NCBI GenBank assembly: GCA_023251135.1
Contig: JAHEZJ010000031.1
Coordinates: forward strand, 11,240 to 75,239
DNA from: Flavobacterium sp.
GTDB taxonomy: Bacteria; Bacteroidota; Bacteroidia; Flavobacteriales; Flavobacteriaceae
Direction of reading: 5' to 3'
Length of the DNA: 64,000 nt
Each line of letters opens with the position of its first letter. The stretch's first letter is position 1. Below are positions 43,052 to 53,100 of this stretch, piece after piece. The position numbers and the translations under genes were made by a program. The notes below the pieces were generated by a model. The model saw only the letters and a list, made by a program, of their open reading frames with translations, had not been told where the DNA came from and did no database searches.

Positions 43052-43152
43052 AATTTATTTTAAAAATTGAAGAGACAAAACTAAAACGAAAAATCAGCGT
43101 AAATGCCTATTTTACTGACTTTGGTACAAAACATACGTTTTTAGGTACGAAA

Positions 43153-43893
43153 TTACAAAGTCGATAAATTTTCTTTAAAACTCTTAGAAACCGGAAGTTC
43201 AATTTGGGTTAACATGATGGTATTTTGATTTCTCCAGGACTTAAAATGTAATGGATTTATCAAATGCGAACGGTGTATCTGGACCAAAAAAGCAAAATCG
43301 TCCTGAAGTTTTTTGAGTGAAGTACGAATCAATTTTGAACGCAGCTGATCATTTTCGGTATAAAAAATCTCCACGTAGTTTTGCGCATTAGAGATACAAA
43401 CCAAATCGCTTGCTTTTATTTTCAAAATATCCCGTTTATTATCCCCTTTAAAAATCAGCACATCTTCTTTTACCGGGATCAGTTTAAGCAAATATCGTCT
43501 GGCCAGAACAATTACAGGTGTTAAAACCAATGCCACTTTGATAAATATTAAAACGAAGAACTCCGTAAAACGATATCCTCCGTTTAAAATCGGGCTTTTG
43601 TAATATCCATAAACCGCAAAAAAATAGATCAGGTAAAAAAAGATCAGACTTATTGCTTCGAGACCAATGTTCCACTTTGCTATTTTTTTGTAAACGCTTC
43701 TTTGAACAATAGCTAATAAAGCATAACACACAAATGCTGTTACACTAAAGCCGGCACTCATTAAAAGCCATGTTCGGAAATTCAAGGTTCCATCATCAAA
43801 AGGTTTTATGATAAAAGCAAAAACAAAAATCCATAAGGCAAAAAGCAAACCTACTATCAGATTGTGTTTTAGGGAGGAATTTAGTTGTTTCAT
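43153..43893 (-). CDS. Membrane-anchored LytTR-domain transcriptional regulator
   Basis: A 246-residue protein. Residues 10-135 hold four membrane helices. The C-terminal 100 residues are a LytTR DNA-binding domain (DLVCISNAQNYVEIFY, RTSLKKLQDDF, FLVQIHRSHLINPLHF, ELPVSKSFKENL). Such proteins are one-component membrane-bound regulators common in Bacteroidota. LytTR proteins in Firmicutes often control peptide bacteriocins. Here a bacteriocin-like peptide is encoded divergently, about 300 bases away (44191), so control of that gene is a reasonable guess. No LytTR site pair was identified in the gap. Confidence 0.9.
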   Translation of the reverse strand: MKQLNSSLKHNLIVGLLFALWIFVFAFIIKPFDDGTLNFRTWLLMSAGFSVTAFVCYALLAIVQRSVYKKIAKWNIGLEAISLIFFYLIYFFAVYGYYKSPILNGGYRFTEFFVLIFIKVALVLTPVIVLARRYLLKLIPVKEDVLIFKGDNKRDILKIKASDLVCISNAQNYVEIFYTENDQLRSKLIRTSLKKLQDDFAFLVQIHRSHLINPLHFKSWRNQNTIMLTQIELPVSKSFKENLSTL

Positions 43894-44085
43894 CTTTTCT
43901 CAAAGCAATTATTACTATACAATATTAGACTTTAATACAACTTGCGTCAAGCAGACCCAACATTTTTTCATTTATTCTCCAAACTAACTATTAACATAAA
44001 AACACAAAAAGAAGGAAATTACCCCAAATTTGCTTTAAAAGGAGAAAAAGGTTGCCGATTCCTAAAAAATCAATTCGAATCGAAA

Positions 44086-44130
44086 GTCTTTTGTTTTTGT
44101 AAGTATTTATCTAGAAATAATTTATATTTT
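44086..44130 (+). promoter_or_regulatory. Possible promoter of the peptide gene
   Basis: TTG within TTTTTGTAAG and TATATTTT 23 bases downstream resemble the -33 and -7 elements, with one mismatch (final T for G). The peptide ATG lies about 60 bases further on. Confidence 0.35.
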
Positions 44131-44190
44131 TATCAAAGTGGTATCCGAAAAACTTATAGAGTAGGAAAATCAAAAAAACAAAAAACACTT

Positions 44191-44373
44191 ATGAAAAATT
44201 TCCAAAAATTAACCAAAGAAGAATTAAAATCAATTAACGCTGGTACTGGAAACTGCGTACCATATCCTTTATGTAACGGTGAACAAGTTACTCCTATTGG
44301 GCAAAACTCATGTGGTTGGTATTTATACAAAACGGCATCAAATAGTACTTGTATGGAATACGGATTATCATAA
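44191..44373 (+). CDS. Bacteriocin-like peptide with GG-type leader
   Basis: A 60-residue precursor. The first 20 residues (MKNFQKLTKEELKSINAGTG) are the Bacteroidota form of a double-glycine leader, usually written KxLSxxELKxIxGG. Here the site reads AG or TG instead of GG. The 40-residue tail is uncharged and has four cysteines (NCVPYPLCNG, NSCGWYL, STCMEY), likely for disulfides. A long in-frame extension upstream is rejected because it lacks this layout. The gene has its own terminator. No C39-peptidase ABC exporter or immunity gene is visible in the window. The LytTR regulator is the closest gene upstream. Confidence 0.75.
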   Translation: MKNFQKLTKEELKSINAGTGNCVPYPLCNGEQVTPIGQNSCGWYLYKTASNSTCMEYGLS

Positions 44374-44395
44374 CAACATACTCCTCAATTTATTA

Positions 44396-44427
44396 AAACT
44401 GCTATTCACAAAAATAGCAGTTTTTTT
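44396..44427 (+). terminator. Intrinsic terminator after the peptide gene
   Basis: AAACTGCTAT (44396-44405) pairs with ATAGCAGTTT (44414-44423), followed by more T. Confidence 0.75.
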
Positions 44428-44455
44428 ATACTCCGTCTTTTCACTACCCGAAAGC

Positions 44456-44893
44456 TTACTTATAAATCGTAAACTTGTTATGCGTTAAACCAAAACCAAG
44501 ATTCTCGTAAATCAAGACGTTTTCAACCCGTCTTTTATTGGTGGTCACCTCAATACTTTTCAAACTATTCTGATCGGCATATTGCATAATTTCATTTATT
44601 AATTGCCTGCCAATGCCTTTCCCACGATAATTTTGATGAATAAAAAATTCCTGAATTTCTCCCACTAATCCGCAATGATGAAGGAGATTTTGTGTGTGAA
44701 AACTAATAAAACCAACACCTTCTTTCTCTATTTCTGCAACCAGGTAAAAATTCTTTGGGTTCGAAATATTCTCATCAAATATCTGACTAAATACTTCAAA
44801 ATCTAAAACTTCATTTTCAAGTTCGTTTATGGCTTGGTAAACAAAATTTAAATCCTGTTTTTCTACTTTTCTGATTTTAATATTTAATTCCAT
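44456..44893 (-). CDS. GNAT-family N-acetyltransferase
   Basis: A 145-residue acetyltransferase. The acetyl-CoA block EFFIHQNYRGKGIGRQLINEI is clear (Q/RxxGxG/A). The C-terminal RRVENVLIYENLGFGLTHNKF fits the family end. It converges with the peptide gene. Relatives with this pattern acetylate small molecules such as amines or aminoglycosides. The acceptor is unknown. An immunity-like role for the nearby peptide cannot be excluded but has no support. Confidence 0.85.
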   Translation of the reverse strand: MELNIKIRKVEKQDLNFVYQAINELENEVLDFEVFSQIFDENISNPKNFYLVAEIEKEGVGFISFHTQNLLHHCGLVGEIQEFFIHQNYRGKGIGRQLINEIMQYADQNSLKSIEVTTNKRRVENVLIYENLGFGLTHNKFTIYK

Positions 44894-44921
44894 GATCTAA
44901 TAAATTACCAAACAACATTCG

Positions 44922-45548
44922 TTAATACATTGGCGAAAGCTTTCTACCATTTTTAAAGACATTCTTTAACTCTTCAGAATCTGCTAACCATTCAATCGTT
45001 ATAAATCTTGAACAATCATTTTTTAATTCATTAGACCAATCTATTAAAATAGCGGCATTATCGTTTTTAATTTCGTCTTTAGCAAATTGATATGTTTTAT
45101 TAAAATACGCTGCTCCTTCTCCTCTCAGGTCAAAAGAAACATATTTTGTTTTTGAAAAAACCGCACATAACGAAAGCCGTTTTCTCTCACTGGTATCAAG
45201 TTTTTTTATTTTATCCTTTTTAGTAAAATTATCGCCTTCGAAAATTCTCGGTACTGATTTTTTTAGATCTGCATTTCTTTTTAAATACCCGCCCACACTC
45301 ATCGGATTAAATATTCTTTTTAATACTGATTCTTCGATTGGTGCTGCAAAAGTCAGCGATTTTATTACGTTTACATTCTCATGATGCGCTTTTCCTTCAA
45401 AAATAGCCACCAACTGCTCTTTTAGATCATTAAAATGAACTCCTCCTTCTAAATAAATAATAACCAATTCTCCTTCTCTTAATTCAAAAGGCGGTATAAA
45501 ATAATGATCTGTCTTGATCCCTTTACTTTCAATTATAAGTTCGTTCAT
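44922..45548 (-). CDS. Unknown protein, possibly a degenerate ABC-ATPase-like fold
   Basis: A 208-residue protein counted from the ATG at 45548, which stands 4 bases after the stop of the upstream gene. An ATG 21 bases earlier would overlap that gene. The order of elements (FELREGELVIIYLEGG at the start, SERKRLSLCAVFSKTKYVSFDL in the middle, then AAILIDWSNELKNDCSRFITIEW) resembles an ABC ATPase with no Walker A and no intact Walker B. This likeness is weak. Paired with the DUF4116-like gene before it. Confidence 0.6.
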   Translation of the reverse strand: MNELIIESKGIKTDHYFIPPFELREGELVIIYLEGGVHFNDLKEQLVAIFEGKAHHENVNVIKSLTFAAPIEESVLKRIFNPMSVGGYLKRNADLKKSVPRIFEGDNFTKKDKIKKLDTSERKRLSLCAVFSKTKYVSFDLRGEGAAYFNKTYQFAKDEIKNDNAAILIDWSNELKNDCSRFITIEWLADSEELKNVFKNGRKLSPMY

Positions 45549-45552
45549 TTTA

Positions 45553-46908
45553 TCAGAATAAATATTCATTCAACCCAAGACGCTCAAATTTAACCTTATA
45601 CTTTTGAACATAACTACTCCACTCCCTCTGGTTTTTACTTTCATAAACAAAAGCAGCATAATCAGCAACTTCTTTACTGAAATGATTGCCAAAAACAGGG
45701 TCAAGATATTCTATTCCGGAATCAATTACTCTTTTTAAAATTGATAATTTATCCTTGCCATTTTCTTTGCAAACCTTATCAAGCCATAATCCTTTACCTA
45801 TCTTTACATATGCCTCCAATAGACTATCTGTCATAAATTCAGAAGGAACATCATTAATATTGGGTTCATTCCTACCTTTTTTAAAAGTCGTTATAATGAG
45901 TTCTTCAGAATAAAAACGCCCCGGAATCAATGAAACCAATGTTCCGCTCTCCGCTGCTTTCCAACAAAGTTCTTCGGTTATAAAGGGATCAGGAATTACC
46001 TGCAGCGCAAAACCATCCTTACTGACTAATTTCTCGCAAAGTTCGGATGTAATAAAATCTTCCTCCACAAACGGTAATGCATGATAGGTCCTATTTAACG
46101 CCATCTCGCACAATGCCGCCGTTTTAAATTGAATCGGAACTATTTTTAAATCTCTGTAATTTGACGACACTCTCTTTTGCCAATACTCCTGATTTTTCGG
46201 CGGTGGATTGCTTTCTTTTAAAACCAACTCGCCTTCCTCCAACTCTCTTTTGAGTTCTTCAAAAGTTGTTATTAAAGAATTATCAAGATGCTTGCGCAAT
46301 TCAATCGAAATAACTTCTTCATCACTGTCCTCATCATATTCACATTCATTTTCAGGATCCATATCATCTGTTTTATCATTGTAATAAAACAAGTCATTTT
46401 TGCGATCTGCCACCGTTGTATAATGATCTTCAACTATAAAAACCGGAGCTTCAATACAGCCCGAACATTTAAAACTACCGTGATTATAGGAGGTCATTAC
46501 TACTTCTTTGGCTGTAACGTTGCCTTCAATTTCGACGTAGGATCCTCCCAACAACATACTTTGACAACTCACATCTCCTTTAATAAAAACATAAGGCCCA
46601 TAATCCCCTTCGGCATTTATAACCGTTCCGCTTACAGAGAGATCACCATTTATTAAGACCCCCTCGATTCTGAGATCATCCATTTCTTTTAAGGGAAGAT
46701 TCAAAACATTGGCAAGCCATTTTTTCTCTTTATCTTCATAAAGATCCAGGTAAAAGTTCCCTTCAAAATTCACACTTTCGTGTGCAACCAAAAAGAGGTC
46801 TCCTCCTTCCCATTCCTCAAAATAATCGAAACCTTCACGATCGATTAAAAATGGGTACTGCGATTTAACTTCTTTGATTGTAATTAATTTGAAACCTGAA
46901 TGATGCAT
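45553..46908 (-). CDS. Beta-helix plus DUF4116-like repeat protein, unknown function
   Basis: A 451-residue soluble protein. Residues 80-165 form short repeated strands (VLINGDLSVSG, VFIKGDVSCQS, VEIEGNVTAKE) of the bactofilin or left-handed beta-helix kind. An acidic linker (DDMDPENECEYDEDSDEE) follows. Residues 250-345 contain repeats similar to DUF4116 (ALCEMALNRT, ELCEKLVSKDG, ELCWKAAESG). The mix of a beta-helix and DUF4116-like repeats is seen in proteins near polymorphic toxins, but no toxin gene is visible here. It is coupled to the next gene by a 4-base gap. Confidence 0.7.
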   Translation of the reverse strand: MHHSGFKLITIKEVKSQYPFLIDREGFDYFEEWEGGDLFLVAHESVNFEGNFYLDLYEDKEKKWLANVLNLPLKEMDDLRIEGVLINGDLSVSGTVINAEGDYGPYVFIKGDVSCQSMLLGGSYVEIEGNVTAKEVVMTSYNHGSFKCSGCIEAPVFIVEDHYTTVADRKNDLFYYNDKTDDMDPENECEYDEDSDEEVISIELRKHLDNSLITTFEELKRELEEGELVLKESNPPPKNQEYWQKRVSSNYRDLKIVPIQFKTAALCEMALNRTYHALPFVEEDFITSELCEKLVSKDGFALQVIPDPFITEELCWKAAESGTLVSLIPGRFYSEELIITTFKKGRNEPNINDVPSEFMTDSLLEAYVKIGKGLWLDKVCKENGKDKLSILKRVIDSGIEYLDPVFGNHFSKEVADYAAFVYESKNQREWSSYVQKYKVKFERLGLNEYLF

Positions 46909-46965
46909 TTTATATTTTATTGGGCTGTTATTTTTATACTAGATTATACAATATTACGCAATATT

Positions 46966-47063
46966 GTCATTTCGACGAAGGAGAAATCACGCGCGCTGAT
47001 CGACAAAGATTGGCGACCTTAATTGCGGAATTTCTAATGTGATTTCTCCTTCGTCGAAATGAC
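46966..47063. mobile_element. MITE-like 98-bp element, copy 2
   Basis: Terminal inverted repeats of 25 bp (46966-46990 and 47039-47063) are identical to those of copy 1. The interior shares ATCGACAAAGATTGGCGAC and a GGA(A/G)TTTCT word. The pairing continues imperfectly outward, with CGCAAT (46958-46963) on the left and ATTGCG on the right. A fragment of the same inverted repeat (CTCCTTCGTCGAAA, about 47278-47291) lies further on. Confidence 0.7.
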
Positions 47064-47233
47064 ACGGATTGCGTTTCTTCAGAAAAAAAGCAGTAAGAAA
47101 AGCTGCATTTTGACAACATTGGAAAAACAACTTACAAAATGCTTCTCATAAACAGAACGAACTATCCCGAAATATGAGGCCCTATTTAGGGGCATTTTTA
47201 TAAAGTAAAAATCAAATACATTTATAGATAACA

Positions 47234-47266
47234 AAACCCGACAGGTTTTAAAAACCTGTCGGGTTT
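47234..47266. repeat. CCCGACAGG hairpin repeat, copy 1
   Basis: AAACCCGACAGGTTTT (47234-47249) pairs perfectly with the 16 bases at 47251-47266. It lies about 65 bases after the 47331-48374 gene on the minus strand and could serve as its terminator. A second copy flanks the other side of that gene. The rest of the gap 46909-47330 holds no gene. Confidence 0.7.
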
Positions 47267-47330
47267 AATAGCGGTTCCTCCTTCGTCGAAAAACCTATAC
47301 GATCAGCAACTTCCAAATAATCTTCTTTAT

Positions 47331-48368
47331 TTATCGTTTAGCCGATTCCATCTTTTTTATTTTAGTTTTTAGCAGCTTTAATTCTTGAGCTTGCTTCTCA
47401 CTTCTCTTATTTTGAATTTCAAGTTTTTTATTTTGTTCAATCGTATATAAAGTAAGTTCTTCAATTTTCTGTAGTAATTTCATTTGAAATTCTTTCATCT
47501 CAAGTCCGTTTGCAATCATCTCTTTTTCAGATGCAATTTCCGGAAGATGTTTATTTCGAGTTACAAATTCTTCCAACTTATTCAAATCCATCAATTTGTA
47601 ATCATCTTCAAAAACAAAATCGCAACCTCCCCGTAAGTCAACTTTTATCTCTTTTGCTCTAATTGTTCCACAAACATCTAGTTCATAACCTGGAGAAATG
47701 GTACCAATTCCAACAAGCCCTTCCCCGGTAATAATCATTCTATCATAATTAGTATAATCTGAACCATTCCAAGCTGTAGTATGAAAACGAATGTCTCCAT
47801 AAAAACTACTCCCCGCAGGATTAGGATTTACAGAATATATCCCCGAACCACCTCTTCCAAAACTTAATCCTCCTTTATAGGTAAATTGCCCTCCTACACC
47901 CCAATTCATTGTTCCGGAAATTTTTTCACTAATAACCAATGTAGGTTCCTTACCATTTGGCAAAATACCATTTGCGGTTTTCCCTAAGTAAGATGCAAAA
48001 TCACTATAAACTGCAGAATTCCCCCTTACTTCAAACTTTGCGCTGGGAGTATCAATCCCAATACCAACCTTTCCATCGTTTGGTTGTATCACTGTACCAC
48101 TCTTAGGATTTTCATACCCACCATCGATAACAATACCTGTTCGAAAGGCTAATTTTAGTTGTTGATAATTTGGTGCATCCCATGTACCACTTGTTCTATA
48201 TATACCATAACGCAAAGCATCTGGCTTGAACCAAGTAATTCCATCAGGGACATTACGTCCATCATTAACATCGTTAAAATTTATAGAATTATGCGATTCA
48301 TAAGTCTGTGCATTTGTTAGCTGAAACACAATCAGCGAAAAAAATAAAATCAGTTTAAGTCCTTTCAT
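47331..48368 (-). CDS. Secreted tail-fibre-like protein with C-terminal coiled coil
   Basis: A 345-residue protein counted from the ATG at 48368. An ATG two codons earlier also fits. A signal peptide (MKGLKLILFFSLIVFQLTNA) precedes a beta-rich body with phage-fibre-type phrases KVGIGIDTPSAKFEVRG and LVGIGTISPGYELDVCGTI, then RAKEIKV. An intramolecular-chaperone-like end follows (MDLNKLEEFVTRNKHLPEIAS), with a coiled coil over the last 65 residues. Proteins of this kind are abundant and surface-associated in Flavobacteria. Their function is unknown. It stands alone, flanked by two hairpin repeats of the same family. Confidence 0.8.
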   Translation of the reverse strand: MKGLKLILFFSLIVFQLTNAQTYESHNSINFNDVNDGRNVPDGITWFKPDALRYGIYRTSGTWDAPNYQQLKLAFRTGIVIDGGYENPKSGTVIQPNDGKVGIGIDTPSAKFEVRGNSAVYSDFASYLGKTANGILPNGKEPTLVISEKISGTMNWGVGGQFTYKGGLSFGRGGSGIYSVNPNPAGSSFYGDIRFHTTAWNGSDYTNYDRMIITGEGLVGIGTISPGYELDVCGTIRAKEIKVDLRGGCDFVFEDDYKLMDLNKLEEFVTRNKHLPEIASEKEMIANGLEMKEFQMKLLQKIEELTLYTIEQNKKLEIQNKRSEKQAQELKLLKTKIKKMESAKR

Positions 48369-48572
48369 TGTCAAGATAATATTATAATGGTTAATTCTTC
48401 ACAACATAAAAGTAACGGACAGTTCAATCCAAAACAATTAATGTTGCATTTTTTATACTAATGCGAAAGTAGTATTTCAAATAACACATTTCAATTGAAT
48501 TAAAGAATATTTCTGTTAATATATAAGTTGTAAAAAACTATCTTTTTTATGAACTAAAAACCACACAACACA

Positions 48573-48605
48573 AAACCCGACAGGTTTTAAAAACCTGTCA
48601 GGTTT
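48573..48605. repeat. CCCGACAGG hairpin repeat, copy 2
   Basis: Same sequence as copy 1 at 47234 except one mismatch in the right arm (CAGG for CGGG). Both copies are followed by TTAAT(A/G)GCG. It lies in the AT-rich gap 48369-48737, which has no other gene. Confidence 0.65.
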
Positions 48606-48737
48606 AATGGCGAACCAACCTACTAAATCTGCGAGAGAAAAAATCTCCAACAAAAAATAAAACTTTAAGAAATCAATTTCATGCTGTTTACTTAAAAAAC
48701 GTAATTTTGAAATTCGAAGTTCAAAAAAGAAATTATT

Positions 48738-50030
48738 ATGAAATATCATCAAATAAACAGCGCTCTTTTTGTAAAAAACCGCAAAAAATTCACGGCAGAA
48801 ATGAAACCAAATAGTGTTGCCGTTTTCAACTCCAATGACATTTACCCTGTTAGTGCCGACAGTACTTTACCGTTTGCACAACACAGAGATATTTTTTATC
48901 TGAGCGGTGTAGATCAGGAAGAAAGTATTTTGCTTTTGTTTCCGGATGCGCCTTATGAGAGCCAAAAAGAAATTCTTTTCCTGAAAGAAACCAGCGAACA
49001 CATTGCCATCTGGGAAGGTGAAAAACTAACTAAAGAACGTGCTTTTCAGGTTTCAGGAATCAGAACCGTTTATTGGTTACAGGATTTTCATAAAATTTTG
49101 AACGAAATGATGACGTATGCCGATACGATGTACATTAACACTAACGAACATTACCGCGCGACTGTTGAAACAGAAACCCGTGAAGCTCGTTTTGTAAAAT
49201 GGTGGAAAGAACGTTATCCGGCACACAACGTAGCCAAAAGTAATCCAATTTTACAACGCCTTCGTTCGGTAAAAGAAAGTGAAGAAATCGATTTGATTCA
49301 GCAGGCTTGCGACATTACCGAAAAAGGTTTCCGCAGACTGTTGTCGTTTGTAAAACCAAATGTAACCGAATACGAAATCGAAGCCGAATTAATTCACGAA
49401 TTCGTTCGCAACCGTTCTAAAGGTTTTGCTTACACTCCAATTATTGCTTCGGGAAACAATGCGAATGTTTTACATTACATCGAAAACAATCAGCAATGTA
49501 AAGACGGAGATTTAATTTTACTCGATGTTGCTGCCGAGTACGCAAACTACTCCAGTGATTTATCACGTACAATTCCGGTTTCAGGAAGATATAACGAAAG
49601 ACAAAAAGCAGTTTACAATGCCGTTTTAAGAGTTAAAAATGAAGCTACAAAAATGCTGACTCCGGGAACTCTTTGGAAACAATACCATGTTGAAGTGGGT
49701 AAAATCATGACCTCTGAATTGCTTGGTCTAGGTTTGATCGACAAAGCTGATGTTCAGAACGAAAATCCGGAATGGCCAGCGTACAAAAAATATTTCATGC
49801 ACGGAACCTCTCACCACATGGGACTAGACACGCACGACTACGGATTACTTCACGAACCAATGAAAGCCAATATGGTTTTTACAGTTGAACCGGGAATCTA
49901 CATTCCGGCAGAAGGATTCGGAATTCGCTTGGAAGACAATGTTGTGGTACAGGAAAAAGGAGAACCTTTTAACCTGATGCGCAACATTCCGATTGAAGCA
50001 GATGAAATCGAGAGTTTGATGAATGAATAA
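48738..50030 (+). CDS. pepP: Xaa-Pro aminopeptidase (aminopeptidase P)
   Basis: Removes an N-terminal residue that precedes proline. A protein of 430 residues with an N-terminal AMP_N domain (about 1-135) and a creatinase-fold catalytic domain. Metal ligands are the two Asp in LLDVAAEYANYSSDLSRT, the His of GTSHHMGLDTHDYG, and the Glu residues of VEPGIYIPAEG and RLEDNVVV. The -7 element TAATTTTG (48702-48709) stands shortly before the ATG. The protein is cytoplasmic and single-gene, with a terminator after it. Typical of Flavobacteria. Confidence 0.94.
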   Translation: MKYHQINSALFVKNRKKFTAEMKPNSVAVFNSNDIYPVSADSTLPFAQHRDIFYLSGVDQEESILLLFPDAPYESQKEILFLKETSEHIAIWEGEKLTKERAFQVSGIRTVYWLQDFHKILNEMMTYADTMYINTNEHYRATVETETREARFVKWWKERYPAHNVAKSNPILQRLRSVKESEEIDLIQQACDITEKGFRRLLSFVKPNVTEYEIEAELIHEFVRNRSKGFAYTPIIASGNNANVLHYIENNQQCKDGDLILLDVAAEYANYSSDLSRTIPVSGRYNERQKAVYNAVLRVKNEATKMLTPGTLWKQYHVEVGKIMTSELLGLGLIDKADVQNENPEWPAYKKYFMHGTSHHMGLDTHDYGLLHEPMKANMVFTVEPGIYIPAEGFGIRLEDNVVVQEKGEPFNLMRNIPIEADEIESLMNE

Positions 50031-50086
50031 TTTAGTAATGAAAAAGATTTCTTCGAAATAAATTCATTTTTAGAATCATAAAACCC

Positions 50087-50122
50087 AAAACGGCTTTCAT
50101 TTCTGAAAGCCGTTTTTATTTT
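50087..50122. terminator. Terminator after pepP
   Basis: AAAACGGCTTTCA (50087-50099) pairs with TGAAAGCCGTTTT (50104-50116), followed by TATTTTTT. Confidence 0.8.
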
Positions 50123-50180
50123 TTAGAACTAACACAAAAGATTACATTCTTTGTCTTTATTTAAAATTAGATTAAGGCTT

Positions 50181-53100
50181 TTACTTTTTTAACACTTTAA
50201 ATATTTGTGTGCTTTCACCTTCTTTAACTTTTACAAAATACAATCCCTGACTGCCATTAATTGTTAGATCTAATTTTGTTAAATTAGAAACTTTTTCTTC
50301 TTTTATTTTTTTTCCATTACTATCATATAGCTGCACTGTTACATCACTACCGTAATTTTTCAAGTCTATGGAAATTTTTCCTGATGTTGGATTAGGATAA
50401 ATAGTTGCATTTAATGTTTTAGTAAAATCATCGGTTGACAAAGTACTTTCATACTTCACAATTCCGCAGTTTTCATCAAAATGAGAAACGATTCCGTCAA
50501 CACCATTTGTACTTATTGTACTGCCAAAACTGGCATAATTTTTCACTCTCATATTGGCGCATAAATAAAATGAGCCATCCTCTGCCTTAAAAAAATCATA
50601 CATATTTATTAAAGGCACTGTAGCATGACCGCGATTATCTCCGTTAGCGGTTATTTTCTTTAAATTACCTGATAAATCATAAGTCGCCAGGAAGAAATCA
50701 TAATCACTAATTGTTAAGTCATAATTTTGTGAGTTGCCAGTAATAAAAGTACTAGTTCCAGAACCTGTACCAATAATATGCAATTTATCATTATCCTTAA
50801 TAATTTTACTCCCTGCACTATATCCATCCTTATTTCCGGTTATCCATTCGCATGTACCAGCAGAATTAACTTTTGCTAAGAAAAAAGTTCCAATGTTTTT
50901 TTGAGTAATCGTTCCATTAGCATTTTCAAAAGAATGGGTAGCCTTTTCAGTGTCACAAAAATTGTTACCTGTAATATAATTGCTACCCGCATCATCGGTA
51001 ACCATTGCACCAAATGTCACATTATTATTTCTTCTATTTACGGTACTACTTCTTGTTTTCCATTGCAAAATACCCTCTTCGTTGTATTTAACTAAAAACA
51101 TTTTAGAGCCATATCCTTCAAAACCTTTTAATATCTGTGGCTTAGTCGTATTCCCTGCAGAATAGAGATTCAGATCGAATTCATAATTTCCTCCAAGATA
51201 AATATTATTAGAACTATCAAAACCAAGATCCACAATTCCTGCATTATTTACATGATAAAGGGTAATTCCTGCATACCAAACAACAGCTCCCAAAGGTGAT
51301 ATTTTTAGCAATGTTAAATTATCTGCTTGTGAAGTTGCCATGGTTTGGTTAATCACTGTCGATTTAATACCGTTAAAATAGAGTTGATATTTATCCGAAT
51401 AAACATAATTTAAGCTAATCGTTGTAACCAGGTTATTCTCTTTATCGATATAAAGTTTTTTTGCTAAAGGCCCTGAAATTTCACTATTTAAAATCCAGAT
51501 AAGTTTTCCCTGCTTATTCAGTTTCATGATATAGCCGTAATTTTGACTTGAACTAATTATCGGACTTACATTTATTCTATCACCTTTGTTGTCAATAAAC
51601 GTCCCATTATGTGTACCGCATATATAAATGTTCCCATCATGATCAATCACAGATGAAAATATTATATCTCTGTCACGATTTGCTAGAGCATGCTCCGTGC
51701 TTACAATCCATTTTAAAGCTCCTTTTCTATCGTATTTTGTTAGAAAACTTCCTTTTTTATTTTTAAAATTAGATTTCAACCCAATTTTTGAATCAAATAT
51801 CTGATCATTAAATCCTCCTGACACCAAAAATCCATCGTCTGTTGGAGTTAATCCATAATTTCCTTCATATTCATAACCATTCCATTCAGAATCTACTCCA
51901 TCATTAACTAATGCCCAACAATTACTTATATTTTCAGAATCCTTATAAATATAAGGCCCATCTTTTTGTGTCGCATCATAACAATCATTGATTGACCACA
52001 CATCCATATTAACCTTTGTTCCTCCTAAATTTGCAAAACTTAACGTTTGTTGTGCGCCTTCAACAATGGCTAAGGATGCATTTGGAGAAAAAGTCCATTT
52101 ATATTTTACCGCTTCATTTGCTTTTTGGTAAAAACTGATAGGTTCATTTTGTTTTGCATTTATTAAATCTTTATGAAAATCGGCCTTTGTTTTTTCAACA
52201 ACAATTTTATATCTCTCCGTAAACTCAACAGAACATGGTCCTGACACATTTTTAGCCTCGATGTAATAATCGCCTGTTAAATCAATAAAGTCTGTCGTAA
52301 ACTTCATGATACCGCCATTTCCTAATCCGCTACCATAAGAGCCTCCATCACCGCTTTTTCTAAAAATATAAGTAATATCCTGCTGAGAATCTACAATTTC
52401 TACCTCTACTTTTTCGCTTTTACACAAAAGATAATTGCTTATGTTCACTTTTTTACCTCTATCGGGGTAAACAACTATTTTAATGGTCTTAGTATCCGAA
52501 ACTTCAACTCCAGCAGTATTAGTACCTACTAATTTTATTTTATAATCTCCGGTTTTAGTAAAAGTACGTCTAAGTGAAGTCGACATTTCATTTGTAAGCT
52601 GAACATCATCTACAAACCATTTATATTGTGATGTTGACCCTACTGTCCCATTCATAAATATCTCGTTATTAACACATCCTCCCTGTGCATTTAATTTTAG
52701 AAAAGGATAGTTTGTTCCTCCAAAATTTGTCGTTTTTAAGACAACACCATCCTTACCAAAAGCATATAATACATTACCGTTCTTGAAAAAATTTGTAATA
52801 TTAAATTTTAAAGAACTTGGTTGCCATTCTAACACATTTATCGAGATTGGCCCTCTGAATATTCCATGATCAGTTGCTATAAATATATTTGAATTTAATT
52901 CTGTAATTGCATTACCATTAAGAGAACCAAAATCATAATTTGAGTTTGTTATCATTTCTTCCTTTGGAACTTTAGTATAACTATAGCTATTACCAACAGC
53001 ATGTGTAAATCCATTTGTTGAAAAATAAACACTCTTGTTATTTGCACCCGAAGTTAAAACATTTACAAAATTGTATTCACTGTTGAAATTCTCGCTATAT

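Noticed and set aside
43942..44190. In-frame N-terminal extension of the bacteriocin-like peptide
   Set aside because: The ATG at 44191 starts the known leader pattern exactly. The extension is basic and aromatic with no leader or signal features.
46288..46656. Plus-strand frame inside the DUF4116-like gene
   Set aside because: Antisense shadow. Composition is Ile/Phe/His rich with no motif.
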